From Xanthomonas chitinilytica (lineage in GTDB: Bacteria > Pseudomonadota > Gammaproteobacteria > Xanthomonadales > Xanthomonadaceae): 64,000 nucleotides of DNA. The stretch is taken from assembly GCF_026107455.2 (NCBI RefSeq), contig NZ_JAPCHY010000005.1, positions 62,001-126,000 on the forward strand, read 5' to 3'. Under the pieces are notes generated by a model. The model did no database searches. It was not told the origin of the DNA and saw only the letters and a program-made list of their open reading frames with translations. Made by a program: the position numbers and the translations under genes. This document shows positions 1-9,340 of the stretch, piece after piece (the first letter of the stretch is position 1; every line of letters begins with the position of its first letter).

Positions 1-917
1 TGGTTGAAGCCGGGCAGGTCGTCGCCGCGCCGCCAGCGTTCGGCGATGAACGCAGCCGGCTTGCCGCTGGCCTGCGCGTCGAGCAGCAGCGCATGCGCGC
101 GCGCGGTGGCGCCGCCGTGGCGCGGGCCGGACAGCGCGGCGAGCCCGGCACTGACGGTGGCGTGCAGGTGCGCGCCGGTGGAGGCGACCACGCGCGCGGC
201 GAACGCCGACACGTTCAGTTCGTGGTCGGCGCACAGCACCAGCGCCGAGCGCAGCAGTTCGGCGAAACCGGCGTCGCCGGGCCGCCATGCGTCGGCGAGC
301 AGGCGATGTACCGGGCGCGCGTCGGGCTGGGTGCCGACCAGCAGCGCGGCGTTCTGCCGCAGCAGCAGCGCGGCCACTTCGCGCCGCACCGGGGCCGCGG
401 CGTTGAGCGATTGCCGCTGTTCCAGCGCCAGCAGCGGGATGCAGGCCATCGTCCGTTCCAGCGGCGGCAGCGTGGCGTCCAGTGCCAGCGTGGCGATGCG
501 TTGCGGCCACGCGGCGGGCGGCGTCGCCGCGAACGGATCCTGTTCCTCGCACTCCCACAGCAGCCGCGCGATGTCTTCCAGCGTGGCGCCGCCCTGCGCC
601 GCGGCGACCGCCGAACGGCCACGGTAATAGGGCGCGTCGGGGCGGATCAGCGAGATGCGCGTTTCCAGCACCGGCAGGCCGCGGTCAAGGCTCTGCGCCG
701 CGCCGCGCGCCGCGCCGCGGCCGGCGCGTTTGCGCTGCGCCAACCGTTCCACCTCCGCACGCAGGTACACCCGGCTGCGCGGGTCGGGGCCGGGGCGCGA
801 GCTGAGCTGGCCGCGGCTGACGTAGGCGTACAGGGTGGCCGGGCTGATGCCGAGCAGGGCGCAGGCGTCGCTGGCCGGGATCAGTTCCGGATCGGGAGAA
901 TTGGAGGGCGTATTCAA
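1..917 (-). CDS. Helix-turn-helix/citrate synthase-fold fusion protein (C-terminus outside window)
   Basis: The first ~50 residues form a MerR/excisionase-type helix-turn-helix (ACALLGISPATLYAYVSRGQ, then an R-x-Y-L-R-A-E-V wing). The rest is a citrate synthase fold: CADHELNVSAFAARVVASTG and GPRHGGA, carrying the His that binds oxaloacetate in true synthases. The window ends inside a GFN-CA(C/T) context that would supply the second active-site His. No ATG fits: the frame opens after a stop at 944-946, so a TTG at 917 (or 938) is the likely start, and no clear ribosome binding site is visible. The gene diverges from prpB across a palindrome-rich gap. Family members are annotated as citrate synthases. 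Its position and DNA-binding domain make a regulator that senses a methylcitrate-cycle metabolite a fair inference, but catalysis is not excluded. Confidence 0.75.
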   Translation of the reverse strand, partial: MNTPSNSPDPELIPASDACALLGISPATLYAYVSRGQLSSRPGPDPRSRVYLRAEVERLAQRKRAGRGAARGAAQSLDRGLPVLETRISLIRPDAPYYRGRSAVAAAQGGATLEDIARLLWECEEQDPFAATPPAAWPQRIATLALDATLPPLERTMACIPLLALEQRQSLNAAAPVRREVAALLLRQNAALLVGTQPDARPVHRLLADAWRPGDAGFAELLRSALVLCADHELNVSAFAARVVASTGAHLHATVSAGLAALSGPRHGGATARAHALLLDAQASGKPAAFIAERWRRGDDLPGFN

Positions 918-921
918 TATG

Positions 922-948
922 TTGATTTTTTGAATCAAGATTGATCAA
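922..948. promoter_or_regulatory. Palindromic operator candidate in the divergent prp promoter region
   Basis: An AT-rich stretch in a GC-rich neighbourhood. TTGATT (922-927) and AATCAA (933-938) form a perfect inverted repeat with a 5-nt spacer, and ATTGATCAAT (940-949) is a second, contiguous palindrome sharing the TTGAT core. The pair sits immediately upstream of the TTG start of the HTH-citrate synthase gene and ~75 bp before prpB, where a repressor or activator of both genes would bind. The identity of the binding protein is inferred. Confidence 0.5.
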
Positions 949-1021
949 TGCGTGCGATGGTGCCAGATTGTGCGCCATCGCGGAACGGCCCCGCCGTCGC
1001 CGCCCGATCAGGAGCCAAGCC

Positions 1022-1906
1022 ATGAGCCTTTCTTCCGCCGGCGCCCACTTCCGCGCCGCCCTCGCCGCCGAGAAACCCTTGCAGGTGATCGGCGCGATCA
1101 ACGCCAACCACGCGCTGCTGGCCAAGCGCGCCGGTTACAGGGCCATCTATCTGTCGGGCGGTGGCGTCGCCGCTGGCTCGCTGGGCCTGCCGGACCTGGG
1201 CATCAACACGCTGGAAGACGTGCTGATCGACGTGCGCCGCATCACCGACGTCTGCGACCTGCCGCTGATGGTGGACATCGACACCGGCTTCGGCCCCAGC
1301 GCGTTCAACATCGCGCGCACGGTGAAGTCGCTGATCAAGGCCGGCGCGGCCGCCTGCCACATCGAGGACCAGGTGGGCGCCAAGCGCTGCGGCCATCGCC
1401 CGGGCAAGGAGATCGTCACCCAGGGCGAGATGGTGGACCGGGTGAAGGCCGCCGCCGATGCCAAGACCGACCCGGATTTCTTCCTGATCGCGCGCACCGA
1501 TGCGATCCAGGTGGACGGCGTGGATGCGGCCATCGAGCGCGCCATCGCCTGCGTCGAGGCCGGCGCCGACGGCATCTTCGCCGAGGCCGCCTACGACCTG
1601 GACACCTACCGCCGCTTCGTCGATGCGGTGAAGGTGCCGGTGCTGGCCAACATCACCGAGTTCGGCAAGACCCCGCTGTTCACGCGCGACGAGCTGGCCT
1701 CGGCCGGCGTCGCCATCCAGTTGTTCCCGCTGTCCGCGTTCCGCGCCGCCAACAAGGCCGCCGAGAACGTCTATGAGACCATCCGCCGCGATGGCCACCA
1801 GAAGAACGTGGTCGATGCGATGCAGACGCGCGAGGAACTGTACGACCGCATCGGCTACCACGCCTTCGAGCAGCAGCTCGACGCATTGTTCGCCGCGAAG
1901 AAATAA
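1022..1906 (+). CDS. prpB: 2-methylisocitrate lyase PrpB
   Basis: Cleaves 2-methylisocitrate to pyruvate and succinate, the last step of the cytosolic 2-methylcitrate cycle. The 294-residue product has the isocitrate lyase/PEP mutase fold. It shows [18 protein letters not shown] near the N-terminus, a metal-binding VDIDTGFG segment, and the catalytic loop KRCGHRPGK with the active-site Cys at about residue 123. ATG 1022 gives the usual N-terminus ([14 protein letters not shown]); a longer in-frame extension has no family support. It is the first gene of the prpB-prpC-acnD run and probably depends on the divergent promoter region to its left. Confidence 0.97.
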   Translation: MSLSSAGAHFRAALAAEKPLQVIGAINANHALLAKRAGYRAIYLSGGGVAAGSLGLPDLGINTLEDVLIDVRRITDVCDLPLMVDIDTGFGPSAFNIARTVKSLIKAGAAACHIEDQVGAKRCGHRPGKEIVTQGEMVDRVKAAADAKTDPDFFLIARTDAIQVDGVDAAIERAIACVEAGADGIFAEAAYDLDTYRRFVDAVKVPVLANITEFGKTPLFTRDELASAGVAIQLFPLSAFRAANKAAENVYETIRRDGHQKNVVDAMQTREELYDRIGYHAFEQQLDALFAAKK

Positions 1907-1928
1907 CAGTCCCCAACTACCCACCTGC

Positions 1929-1992
1929 AGGAGCGACGTCAGTCGCGACCGGGCATTGCCGGGAAAGCTTCATCGCGACTTACGTCGCTCCT
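1929..1992. repeat. REP-like inverted repeat between prpB and prpC
   Basis: Two 20-bp arms (AGGAGCGACGTCAGTCGCGA at 1929-1948 and its near-complement at 1973-1992, one mismatch) flank a 24-nt spacer. This GGAGCGACGT-GTCGCGAC type of element is scattered through Xanthomonadaceae genomes and folds into a long hairpin. A diverged relative lies near 59342. In the prpB-prpC transcript it could stabilise the upstream message or lower downstream expression; that effect is inferred. Confidence 0.8.
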
Positions 1993-2025
1993 ACAAGGGC
2001 AACCCATCGATCGGGAGAAACCACG

Positions 2026-3183
2026 ATGAGCGAGACCACCGCCACCCCCGGCTTCAAGCCGAAGAAATCCGTCGCCCTGTCCGGCACCGCCGCCGGCAAC
2101 ACCGCGCTGTGCACGGTCGGCCGTTCCGGCAACGACCTGCACTACCGCGGCTATGACATCCTCGACCTGGCCAACACCAGCGAGTTCGAGGAAATCGCCC
2201 ACCTGCTGGTGCACGGCAAGCTGCCGACCCGCGCCGAACTGCGCGCCTACAAGGCCAAGCTGAAGTCGCTGCGCGGCATCCCGGCGGCGGTCAAGGCGGC
2301 GCTGGAAGAGCTGCCGCCGTCGGCGCACCCGATGGACGTGATGCGCACCGGCGTGTCGGTGCTGGGCTGCGTGCAGCCGGAGAAGGACGACCACAACCAC
2401 CCCGGCGCGCGCGACATCGCCGACAAGCTGATGGCCAGCCTCGGTTCGATGCTGCTGTACTGGTACCACTGGAGCCACAACGGTCGCGTCATCGACGTGG
2501 AGACCGACGACGACTCCATCGGCGGCCATTTCCTGCACCTGCTGCATGGCGAGCAGCCACCGGAATCGTGGGTCAAGGCGATGCACACCTCGCTGATCCT
2601 GTATGCGGAGCACGAGTTCAACGCCTCCACCTTCACCTGCCGCGTCATCGCCGGCACCGGCAGCGACATGCATTCGTGCATTGCCGGCGGCATCGGCGCG
2701 CTGCGCGGGCCGAAGCACGGCGGCGCCAACGAAGTGGCGTTCGAGGTGCAGAAGCGCTACGAGACGCCGGACGAGGCCGAGGCCGACATCAAGGCGCGGG
2801 TTTCCGCCAAGGAAGTGGTGATCGGCTTCGGCCACCCGGTCTATACCGTGTCCGACCCGCGCAACAAGGTGATCAAGGAGGTCGCGCGCGAGCTGTCGGC
2901 CGAGCAGGGCAGCATGAAGATGTACGACATCGCCGAGCGCCTGGAATCGGTGATGTGGGACATCAAGAAGATGTTCCCGAACCTGGACTGGTTCAGCGCC
3001 GTCAGCTACCACATGATGGGCGTGCCGACCGCGATGTTCACCCCGCTGTTCGTCATCGCCCGTACCGCCGGCTGGAGCGCGCACATCATCGAGCAGCGCA
3101 TCGACGGCAAGATCATCCGCCCGAGCGCGAACTACACCGGTCCGGAAGACCAGCAGTTCGTGCCGATCGACAAGCGCGCTTGA
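2026..3183 (+). CDS. prpC: 2-methylcitrate synthase PrpC
   Basis: Condenses propionyl-CoA with oxaloacetate to 2-methylcitrate. The 385-residue protein is a short type II citrate synthase fold with both active-site histidines visible: GPKHGGAN (His ~231) and GFGHPVYT (His ~270). The [11 protein letters not shown] segment and the C-terminal SANYTGP are typical of the methylcitrate synthase branch. ATG 2026 follows a GGGAGAAA ribosome binding site. It lies 119 bp after prpB with a hairpin repeat between, in the same transcript by arrangement. Confidence 0.97.
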   Translation: MSETTATPGFKPKKSVALSGTAAGNTALCTVGRSGNDLHYRGYDILDLANTSEFEEIAHLLVHGKLPTRAELRAYKAKLKSLRGIPAAVKAALEELPPSAHPMDVMRTGVSVLGCVQPEKDDHNHPGARDIADKLMASLGSMLLYWYHWSHNGRVIDVETDDDSIGGHFLHLLHGEQPPESWVKAMHTSLILYAEHEFNASTFTCRVIAGTGSDMHSCIAGGIGALRGPKHGGANEVAFEVQKRYETPDEAEADIKARVSAKEVVIGFGHPVYTVSDPRNKVIKEVARELSAEQGSMKMYDIAERLESVMWDIKKMFPNLDWFSAVSYHMMGVPTAMFTPLFVIARTAGWSAHIIEQRIDGKIIRPSANYTGPEDQQFVPIDKRA

Positions 3184-3195
3184 TGCTTGAAGCTT

Positions 3196-3410
3196 GAAAG
3201 CCCCTCTCCCTGCGGGGTGAGGGGGGCAGCTTGCGAACCCCCGGTTCGCTGCCCCACGAACGCCCTTGCGCCAGCGCAAGGGCCGGGGCGCGGAGCGGGG
3301 GGGGGTGAGGGGCGATGGAGTCCCGATGGTTCGGTTATCAATGACTCCGCTCGCCCCTCATCCGCCCTTCGGGCACCTTCTCCCGATGGGAGAAGGAAAA
3401 GCGGGCTACT
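3196..3410. repeat. Cluster of hairpin repeats between prpC and acnD
   Basis: The gap contains GC-rich hairpins: CCCCTCTCCCTGCGGGGTGAGGGG near 3202-3225 split by short loops, a run of nine G at about 3297-3305, and CGCCCTTCGGGCACCTTCTC followed by GATGGGAGAAGG near 3363-3396. These are the CTTCTCCC/GGGAGAAG elements common in Xanthomonadaceae intergenic DNA. They could attenuate read-through from prpC into acnD. No gene is seen here. Confidence 0.7.
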
Positions 3411-3448
3411 GCGCCTCCATTCCCAACTCCCAGCTTTTCGAGCCAGCC

Positions 3449-6079
3449 ATGAACAGCCAGCACCGCAAATCCCTCCCCGGCACCACGCTGGACTACTTCG
3501 ACGCGCAGGCCGCCGTCGATGCCATCGCCCCCGGCGCCTGGGCCACGCTGCCCTACGTCTCGCGCGTGCTGGCCGAAAACCTGGTGCGCCGCTGCGACCC
3601 GGCCACGCTGGCCGATTCGCTCAGGCAGCTGATCGAACGCAGGCGCGACCTCGATTTCCCGTGGTTCCCGGCGCGCGTGGTCTGCCACGACATCCTCGGC
3701 CAGACCGCGCTGGTCGATCTGGCCGGCCTGCGCGACGCCATCGCCGACAAGGGCGGCGACCCGGCCAAGGTCAATCCGGTGGTGCCGGTGCAGCTGATCG
3801 TCGATCACTCGCTGGCGGTGGAGTGCGGTGGTTTCGACCCGGATGCGTTCGCCAAGAACCGCGCCATCGAGGATCGCCGCAACGAGGACCGCTTCCACTT
3901 CATCGACTGGACCAAACTGGCCTTCGAGAACATGGACGTGATCCCGCCCGGCAACGGCATCATGCACCAGATCAACCTGGAGAAGATGTCGCCGGTGGTC
4001 TACGTGCAACGTGCTGATAACGGCAGGGGCGTGGCGTTCCCGGACACCTGCGTCGGCACCGACAGCCACACCCCGCACGTCGATGCGTTGGGCGTCATCG
4101 CCATCGGCGTCGGTGGGCTGGAAGCGGAGAACGTGATGCTGGGCCGCGCCTCGTGGATGCGCCTGCCCGATATCGTCGGCGTCAAGCTGACCGGCAGGCC
4201 GCAGCCGAACATCACCGCCACCGACGTGGTGCTGGCGCTCACCGAGTTCCTGCGCACCGAGCGCGTGGTCGGCGCGTGGCTGGAATTCTTCGGCGAGGGC
4301 GCCTCGGCGCTGACCATCGGCGACCGCGCCACCATTTCCAACATGTGCCCGGAATACGGCGCCACCGCGGCGATGTTCCATATCGACCAGCAGACCCTGG
4401 ACTACCTGCGCCTGACCGGCCGCGAGGAAGCGCAGGTGCAACTGGTCGAGAACTACGCCAGGACCACTGGTCTGTGGGCCGATGCGCTGGCTACCGCGCA
4501 GTACGAGCGCGTGCTGGAATTCGACCTGTCCAGCGTCGTGCGCAACATGGCCGGCCCGAGCAACCCGCATCGCCGCCTGCCGGTGTCCGACCTCGCCGAA
4601 CGCGGCATCGCCGACGAGGCCAAGCTGGCAAGCGGCAAGGGCGAGGAAGCACAGGGCCTGATGCCCGACGGCGCGGTGATCATCGCCGCCATCACCTCCT
4701 GCACCAACACCTCCAACCCGCGCAACGTGATCGCCGCCGGCCTGCTGGCGCGCAACGCCAACGCGCGCGGCCTGCTGCGCAAGCCGTGGGTGAAATCGTC
4801 GCTGGCGCCCGGTTCCAGGGCGGTGCAGCTGTATCTGGAAGAGGCTGGCCTGCTGCCCGAGCTGGAAAAGCTGGGCTTCGGCATCGTCGGCTTCGCCTGC
4901 ACCACCTGCAACGGCATGAGCGGCGCACTCGATCCGAAGATCCAGCAGGAGATCATCGCGCGCGACCTGTACTCGGTGGCGGTGCTGTCGGGCAACCGCA
5001 ACTTCGACGGCCGCATCCATCCCTATGCCAAGCAGGCGTTCCTGGCCTCGCCGCCGCTGGTGATAGCCTACGCCATCGCCGGCACCGTGCGCTTCGACAT
5101 CGAGAAGGACGTGCTGGGCGTGGATGCCGACGGCAACGCGGTGCGGCTGAAGGACATCTGGCCGAGCGACGCCGAGATCGACGCGGTGGTGAAGGCATCG
5201 GTGAAGCCCGAACAGTTCCGCAGCGTCTACGACCCGATGTTCAACGTGCGCGTCGAGCATGGCCGCAAGGCCAGCCCGTTGTACGACTGGCGCCCGCAAA
5301 GCACCTACATCCGCCGCCCGCCGTACTGGGAAGGCGCGCTGGCCGGCGAACGCACGCTCACCGGCATGCGCCCGCTGGCGGTGCTGCCGGACAACATCAC
5401 CACCGACCACCTCTCGCCCAGCAACGCCATCCTGCCGTCCAGCGCCGCCGGCGAATACCTGGCGAAGATGGGCCTGCCAGAGGAGGACTTCAATTCCTAC
5501 GCCACCCACCGCGGCGACCACCTCACCGCACAGCGCGCCACCTTCGCCAACCCCAAGCTGTTCAACGAGATGGTGCGCAACGACGACGGCAGCGTGAGGC
5601 AGGGCTCGCTGGCGCGGGTGGAGCCGGAGGGCAAGGTGATGCGCATGTGGGAGGCGATCGAAACCTACATGCAGCGCAAGCAGCCGCTGATCATCATCGC
5701 CGGTGCCGACTACGGGCAGGGCAGTTCGCGCGACTGGGCGGCCAAGGGCGTGCGGTTGGCCGGCGTGGAAGCCATCGTCGCCGAAGGCTTCGAGCGCATC
5801 CACCGCACCAACCTGGTCGGCATGGGCGTACTGCCGCTTGAGTTCAAGCCCGGCACCGACCGCAACACGCTGGGCATCGACGGCACCGAGACTTACGACG
5901 TCGTCGGCGAGCGCAGGCCGGGCGCCGACCTGACCCTGCTGGTCCATCGCAGGGACGGCAGCACGGTGGAGGTACCGGTGACCTGCCGGCTGGATTCGGA
6001 CGACGACGTGGCGACCTACGAGGCCGGCGGCGTGCTGCAGCGCTTTGCGCAGGACTTCCTCGAAGCCAGCGCCGCTTGA
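3449..6079 (+). CDS. acnD: Fe/S-dependent 2-methylisocitrate dehydratase AcnD
   Basis: An aconitase-family enzyme that, together with PrpF, dehydrates 2-methylcitrate in the methylcitrate cycle. The 876-residue protein carries the [4Fe-4S] cysteines in SCTNTSN (Cys ~418) and CTTCNG (Cys ~484 and ~487), the aconitase GTDSHTPH motif, and a C-terminal swivel domain with GADYGQGSSRDWAAKG. ATG 3449 (MNSQHRKSLPGTTLDYFD) matches the AcnD N-terminus; the open frame continues further upstream through repeat DNA without family support. In most genomes prpF follows directly; here a restriction-modification operon intervenes. Confidence 0.95.
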   Translation: MNSQHRKSLPGTTLDYFDAQAAVDAIAPGAWATLPYVSRVLAENLVRRCDPATLADSLRQLIERRRDLDFPWFPARVVCHDILGQTALVDLAGLRDAIADKGGDPAKVNPVVPVQLIVDHSLAVECGGFDPDAFAKNRAIEDRRNEDRFHFIDWTKLAFENMDVIPPGNGIMHQINLEKMSPVVYVQRADNGRGVAFPDTCVGTDSHTPHVDALGVIAIGVGGLEAENVMLGRASWMRLPDIVGVKLTGRPQPNITATDVVLALTEFLRTERVVGAWLEFFGEGASALTIGDRATISNMCPEYGATAAMFHIDQQTLDYLRLTGREEAQVQLVENYARTTGLWADALATAQYERVLEFDLSSVVRNMAGPSNPHRRLPVSDLAERGIADEAKLASGKGEEAQGLMPDGAVIIAAITSCTNTSNPRNVIAAGLLARNANARGLLRKPWVKSSLAPGSRAVQLYLEEAGLLPELEKLGFGIVGFACTTCNGMSGALDPKIQQEIIARDLYSVAVLSGNRNFDGRIHPYAKQAFLASPPLVIAYAIAGTVRFDIEKDVLGVDADGNAVRLKDIWPSDAEIDAVVKASVKPEQFRSVYDPMFNVRVEHGRKASPLYDWRPQSTYIRRPPYWEGALAGERTLTGMRPLAVLPDNITTDHLSPSNAILPSSAAGEYLAKMGLPEEDFNSYATHRGDHLTAQRATFANPKLFNEMVRNDDGSVRQGSLARVEPEGKVMRMWEAIETYMQRKQPLIIIAGADYGQGSSRDWAAKGVRLAGVEAIVAEGFERIHRTNLVGMGVLPLEFKPGTDRNTLGIDGTETYDVVGERRPGADLTLLVHRRDGSTVEVPVTCRLDSDDDVATYEAGGVLQRFAQDFLEASAA

Positions 6080-6160
6080 TACTGTGAACTCCATGAAGAT
6101 GTGTTGGCACCATTGATGAAGCGGTGATCCTGCCGTTCCAGCCCGTGGAATGGGTCAATC

Positions 6161-6188
6161 GCAGCCGGGTGAAGCCGTTCCCGGCTGC
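6161..6188 (+). terminator. Hairpin after acnD, weak terminator candidate
   Basis: GCAGCCGGG (6161-6169) pairs perfectly with CCCGGCTGC (6180-6188) around a 10-nt loop, 82 bp after the acnD stop. No T-run follows, so intrinsic termination is doubtful. It marks the left part of the 270-bp gap before hsdR, which must also carry the restriction operon promoter if that operon is expressed on its own. Confidence 0.35.
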
Positions 6189-6349
6189 GGTTAATCCGGC
6201 AGTTGGAGTGGCCCCCATGTTCAGGATCGGCTACACGCGGGAGCATCCACGGAAATACGGGCAACGCGTTGTCATCCGGTAGAATTTCCTGTCGAAATCC
6301 AGCCTGGCCGGGCGTTGCAGGGCAGGCTTCATCTGCGCACGGGGTTTGC

Positions 6350-9340
6350 ATGCATATCAGGGAAAGCACCATCGAGCAGGAGCTGATCGAAAAGCTCGGG
6401 CAGCTCAAGTACACGCTGCGGCCCGATATCCGCGACCGTGCCGCCATGGAACGCAACTTCCGCGAGAAGTTCGAGGCCCTGAACCGGGTCAAGCTGACCG
6501 ACGCCGAGTTCCAGCGCCTGCTGGACGGCATCGTCACCCCGGACGTGTTCAAGGCCGCGCACACGTTGCGCCACCGCAACGCCTTCACCCGCGACGACGG
6601 CACCCCGCTCAACTACACCCTGGTCAACATCAACGACTGGTGCAAGAACGACTTCGAGGTCGCCAGCCAGCTGCGCATCAACACCGATTACAGCCACCAT
6701 CGCTACGACGTGCTGTTGCTGATCAATGGCGTGCCCGTCGTGCAGATCGAGCTGAAGACGCTGGGCATCAATCCGCGCCGGGCCATCGAGCAGATCGTCG
6801 AATACAAGAACGACGTGGGCAACGGCTACGCCCGCACGCTGCTGTGCTTCATCCAGCTGTTCATCGTCAGCAACCGCGACGCCACCTATTACTTCGCCAA
6901 CAACAACACGCGCCACTTCGCCTTCAACGCCGATGAGCGCTTCCTGCCCATCTACCAGTACGCCGCGCCGGACAACAGCAAGATCAGCGGGTTGGATGCC
7001 TTTGCCGATGCCTTCCTGCCCAAGTGCACGCTGGGGCAGATGATCAGCCGCTACATGGTGCTGGTGGCCAGCGAGCAGAAGCTGCTGATGATGCGGCCCT
7101 ACCAGATCTACGCCGTCAAGAACATCGTCGAGTGCATCGACAAGAACCTGGGCAACGGCTACATCTGGCACACCACCGGCAGCGGCAAGACGCTCACCAG
7201 CTTCAAGGCCTCCACCCTGCTCAAGGCCAACCCGGCCATCGACAAGTGCCTGTTCGTGGTGGACCGCAAGGACCTGGATCGCCAGACCCGCGAAGAGTTC
7301 AACCGCTTCCAGGAAGGCTGCGTCGAGGAAAACACCAACACCGAATCCTTGGTGCGGCGGCTGCTGTCTGACGATGCCGCCGACAAGGTCATCGTGACCA
7401 CCATCCAGAAGCTGGGCCGCGCGCTGGACCCAACGCGGGCCGACTACGCCCAGCGGCTGGAACCGCTGCGCCAGGCGCGCATCGTCTTCATCTTCGACGA
7501 ATGCCACCGCAGCCAGTTCGGCGAGAACCACCAGGCCATCAAGGCGTTCTTCCCCAAGGCCCAGCTGTTCGGCTTCACCGGCACGCCGATCTTCGACGAC
7601 AACGCCAGCTACAAGCGCATCGAAGGCGACGAGCAGACGCTGAAGACCACCGACGACCTGTTCCAGCAGTCCCTGCACGAATACACCATCACCCATGCCA
7701 TCGAAGACAGGAACGTCCTGAAGTTCCACGTCGAGTACTACAAGCCGGATGGCAAGCTCGCACCCAAGCCCGGCGAAACCCTGGCCAAGCGCGCCGTGGT
7801 GGATGCCATCCTGGCCAAGCACGATGCCGCCACCGGCGGCCGGCGCTTCAACGCGCTGCTGGCCACCGCCTCCATCAACGATGCCATCGCGTACTTCGAC
7901 CTGTTCAAAGCGGCGCAGGCCGAGAAGCAGCAGGCGGAGCCGGACTGGCAGCCGCTCAACATCGCCGCCGTGTTCTCGCCGCCCGGCGACGTCAGTGCCG
8001 ACGTGCGCCAGTTGCAGGAAGACCTGCCGCAGGAGTTGGAAGACAACAAGCAGGACCCGGAGGCCAAGAAGGCGGCGCTGAAGGCCATCATTGCCGACTA
8101 CAACGCGCGCTTTACCACCAACCACCGCATCGAGGAGTTCGACGCCTACTACCAGGACGTGCAGCAGCGCATCAAGGACCAGCAGTTCCCCAGTGCGGAC
8201 CTGCCGATGAAAGGGCGCGAGAAGCTGGACATCGTGATCGTGGTGGACATGCTGCTCACCGGCTTCGACAGCAAATACCTCAACACCCTGTACGTGGACA
8301 AGAACCTCAAGTACCACGGGCTGATCCAGGCGTTTTCCCGCACCAACCGCGTGCTCAACGACACCAAGCCGTACGGCAACATCCTGGACTTCCGCGGCCA
8401 GCAGGCGGCGGTGGATGCCGCCATCGCGCTGTTCTCCGGGGCACGGAAGGACCAGGCGCGCGAAATCTGGCTGGTGGACACCGCGCCCGTGGTCATCGAC
8501 AAGCTGAAGGAGGCGCGCGCCGCCCTCGACAGCTTCCTCGCCTCTCAGGGCTTGAGCGGCAAGCCGGAAGACATCGCCAACCTCAAGGGCACGGCGGCCA
8601 AAGTGGCCTTCGTCCAGCACTTCAAGGACGTGCAGAAGCTGCAGACCCAGTTGGACCAGTACACCGACCTGAGCGTCGAGCAGCGCGAACAGATCGAGAC
8701 CATCCTGCCGAAGGACGAGCTGCGCAGCTTCCGCGGCCAGTACCTGCAGAAGGCCGAGGAACTGCGCGCCGACCAGAAGAAGCCCGGCGACCTGGACGAG
8801 GCCACGCGCAACGCGGTGGAGCAGCTCGACTTCGAGTTCGTGCTGTTCGCCTCCAGCACCATTGACTACGACTACATCATGAAGCTGATCGCCGACTACT
8901 CGGGCAAGGCGCCGGGCAAGGCCAGCATGAGCCGCGAACAGCTGATCGGCCTGATTGCCAGCGATGCCAAGTTCATCGGCGAGCGCGAGGACATCAGCGC
9001 GTACGTGCGCGGGCTGAAGGCCGGCGAAGGCCTGAGCGAGGACGCCATCCGCGCCGGCTACGAGAAGTTCAAGGCCGACAAGGCCGCGCAGGACATGGCC
9101 GCGCTGTCCGCAAAGCACGCCCTGCCGGTGGCAGAGGTGCAGGCATTTGTGGACGGGATCCTGTCCCGCCGCATCTTCGACGGCGAACAGCTCACCGAGC
9201 TGCTGGCCCCGCTGGAACTGGGCTGGAAGGCGCGCGCGCAGAAGGAGCTGGCGTTGATGGGTGACCTGCTGCCGCTGCTTAAGAAACGGGCGGGCGGGCG
9301 GGAGATCGCCGGGCTCAAGGCGTATGAGGATGCGCAGTGA
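6350..9340 (+). CDS. hsdR: Type I restriction enzyme motor/endonuclease subunit HsdR
   Basis: ATP-driven translocase and endonuclease of a type I restriction-modification complex. Of 996 residues, the N-terminal nuclease shows the D...ExK signature (YDVLLL, Asp ~120; QIELK, Glu ~134 and Lys ~136). The superfamily 2 helicase core shows Walker A HTTGSGKT (Lys ~280), DECH (Asp ~383), GFTGTPIF and QAFSRTNRV (motif VI). ATG 6350 gives the usual MHIRESTIEQELIEKLG start. The stop overlaps the hsdS start (TGATG), so hsdS is translationally coupled. The gene is intact. Confidence 0.96.
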   Translation: MHIRESTIEQELIEKLGQLKYTLRPDIRDRAAMERNFREKFEALNRVKLTDAEFQRLLDGIVTPDVFKAAHTLRHRNAFTRDDGTPLNYTLVNINDWCKNDFEVASQLRINTDYSHHRYDVLLLINGVPVVQIELKTLGINPRRAIEQIVEYKNDVGNGYARTLLCFIQLFIVSNRDATYYFANNNTRHFAFNADERFLPIYQYAAPDNSKISGLDAFADAFLPKCTLGQMISRYMVLVASEQKLLMMRPYQIYAVKNIVECIDKNLGNGYIWHTTGSGKTLTSFKASTLLKANPAIDKCLFVVDRKDLDRQTREEFNRFQEGCVEENTNTESLVRRLLSDDAADKVIVTTIQKLGRALDPTRADYAQRLEPLRQARIVFIFDECHRSQFGENHQAIKAFFPKAQLFGFTGTPIFDDNASYKRIEGDEQTLKTTDDLFQQSLHEYTITHAIEDRNVLKFHVEYYKPDGKLAPKPGETLAKRAVVDAILAKHDAATGGRRFNALLATASINDAIAYFDLFKAAQAEKQQAEPDWQPLNIAAVFSPPGDVSADVRQLQEDLPQELEDNKQDPEAKKAALKAIIADYNARFTTNHRIEEFDAYYQDVQQRIKDQQFPSADLPMKGREKLDIVIVVDMLLTGFDSKYLNTLYVDKNLKYHGLIQAFSRTNRVLNDTKPYGNILDFRGQQAAVDAAIALFSGARKDQAREIWLVDTAPVVIDKLKEARAALDSFLASQGLSGKPEDIANLKGTAAKVAFVQHFKDVQKLQTQLDQYTDLSVEQREQIETILPKDELRSFRGQYLQKAEELRADQKKPGDLDEATRNAVEQLDFEFVLFASSTIDYDYIMKLIADYSGKAPGKASMSREQLIGLIASDAKFIGEREDISAYVRGLKAGEGLSEDAIRAGYEKFKADKAAQDMAALSAKHALPVAEVQAFVDGILSRRIFDGEQLTELLAPLELGWKARAQKELALMGDLLPLLKKRAGGREIAGLKAYEDAQ

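Noticed and set aside
4-944. Plus-strand frames at the left edge (207 and 283 codons)
   Set aside because: They are shadows of the minus-strand HTH-citrate synthase gene, whose translation shows clear family motifs.
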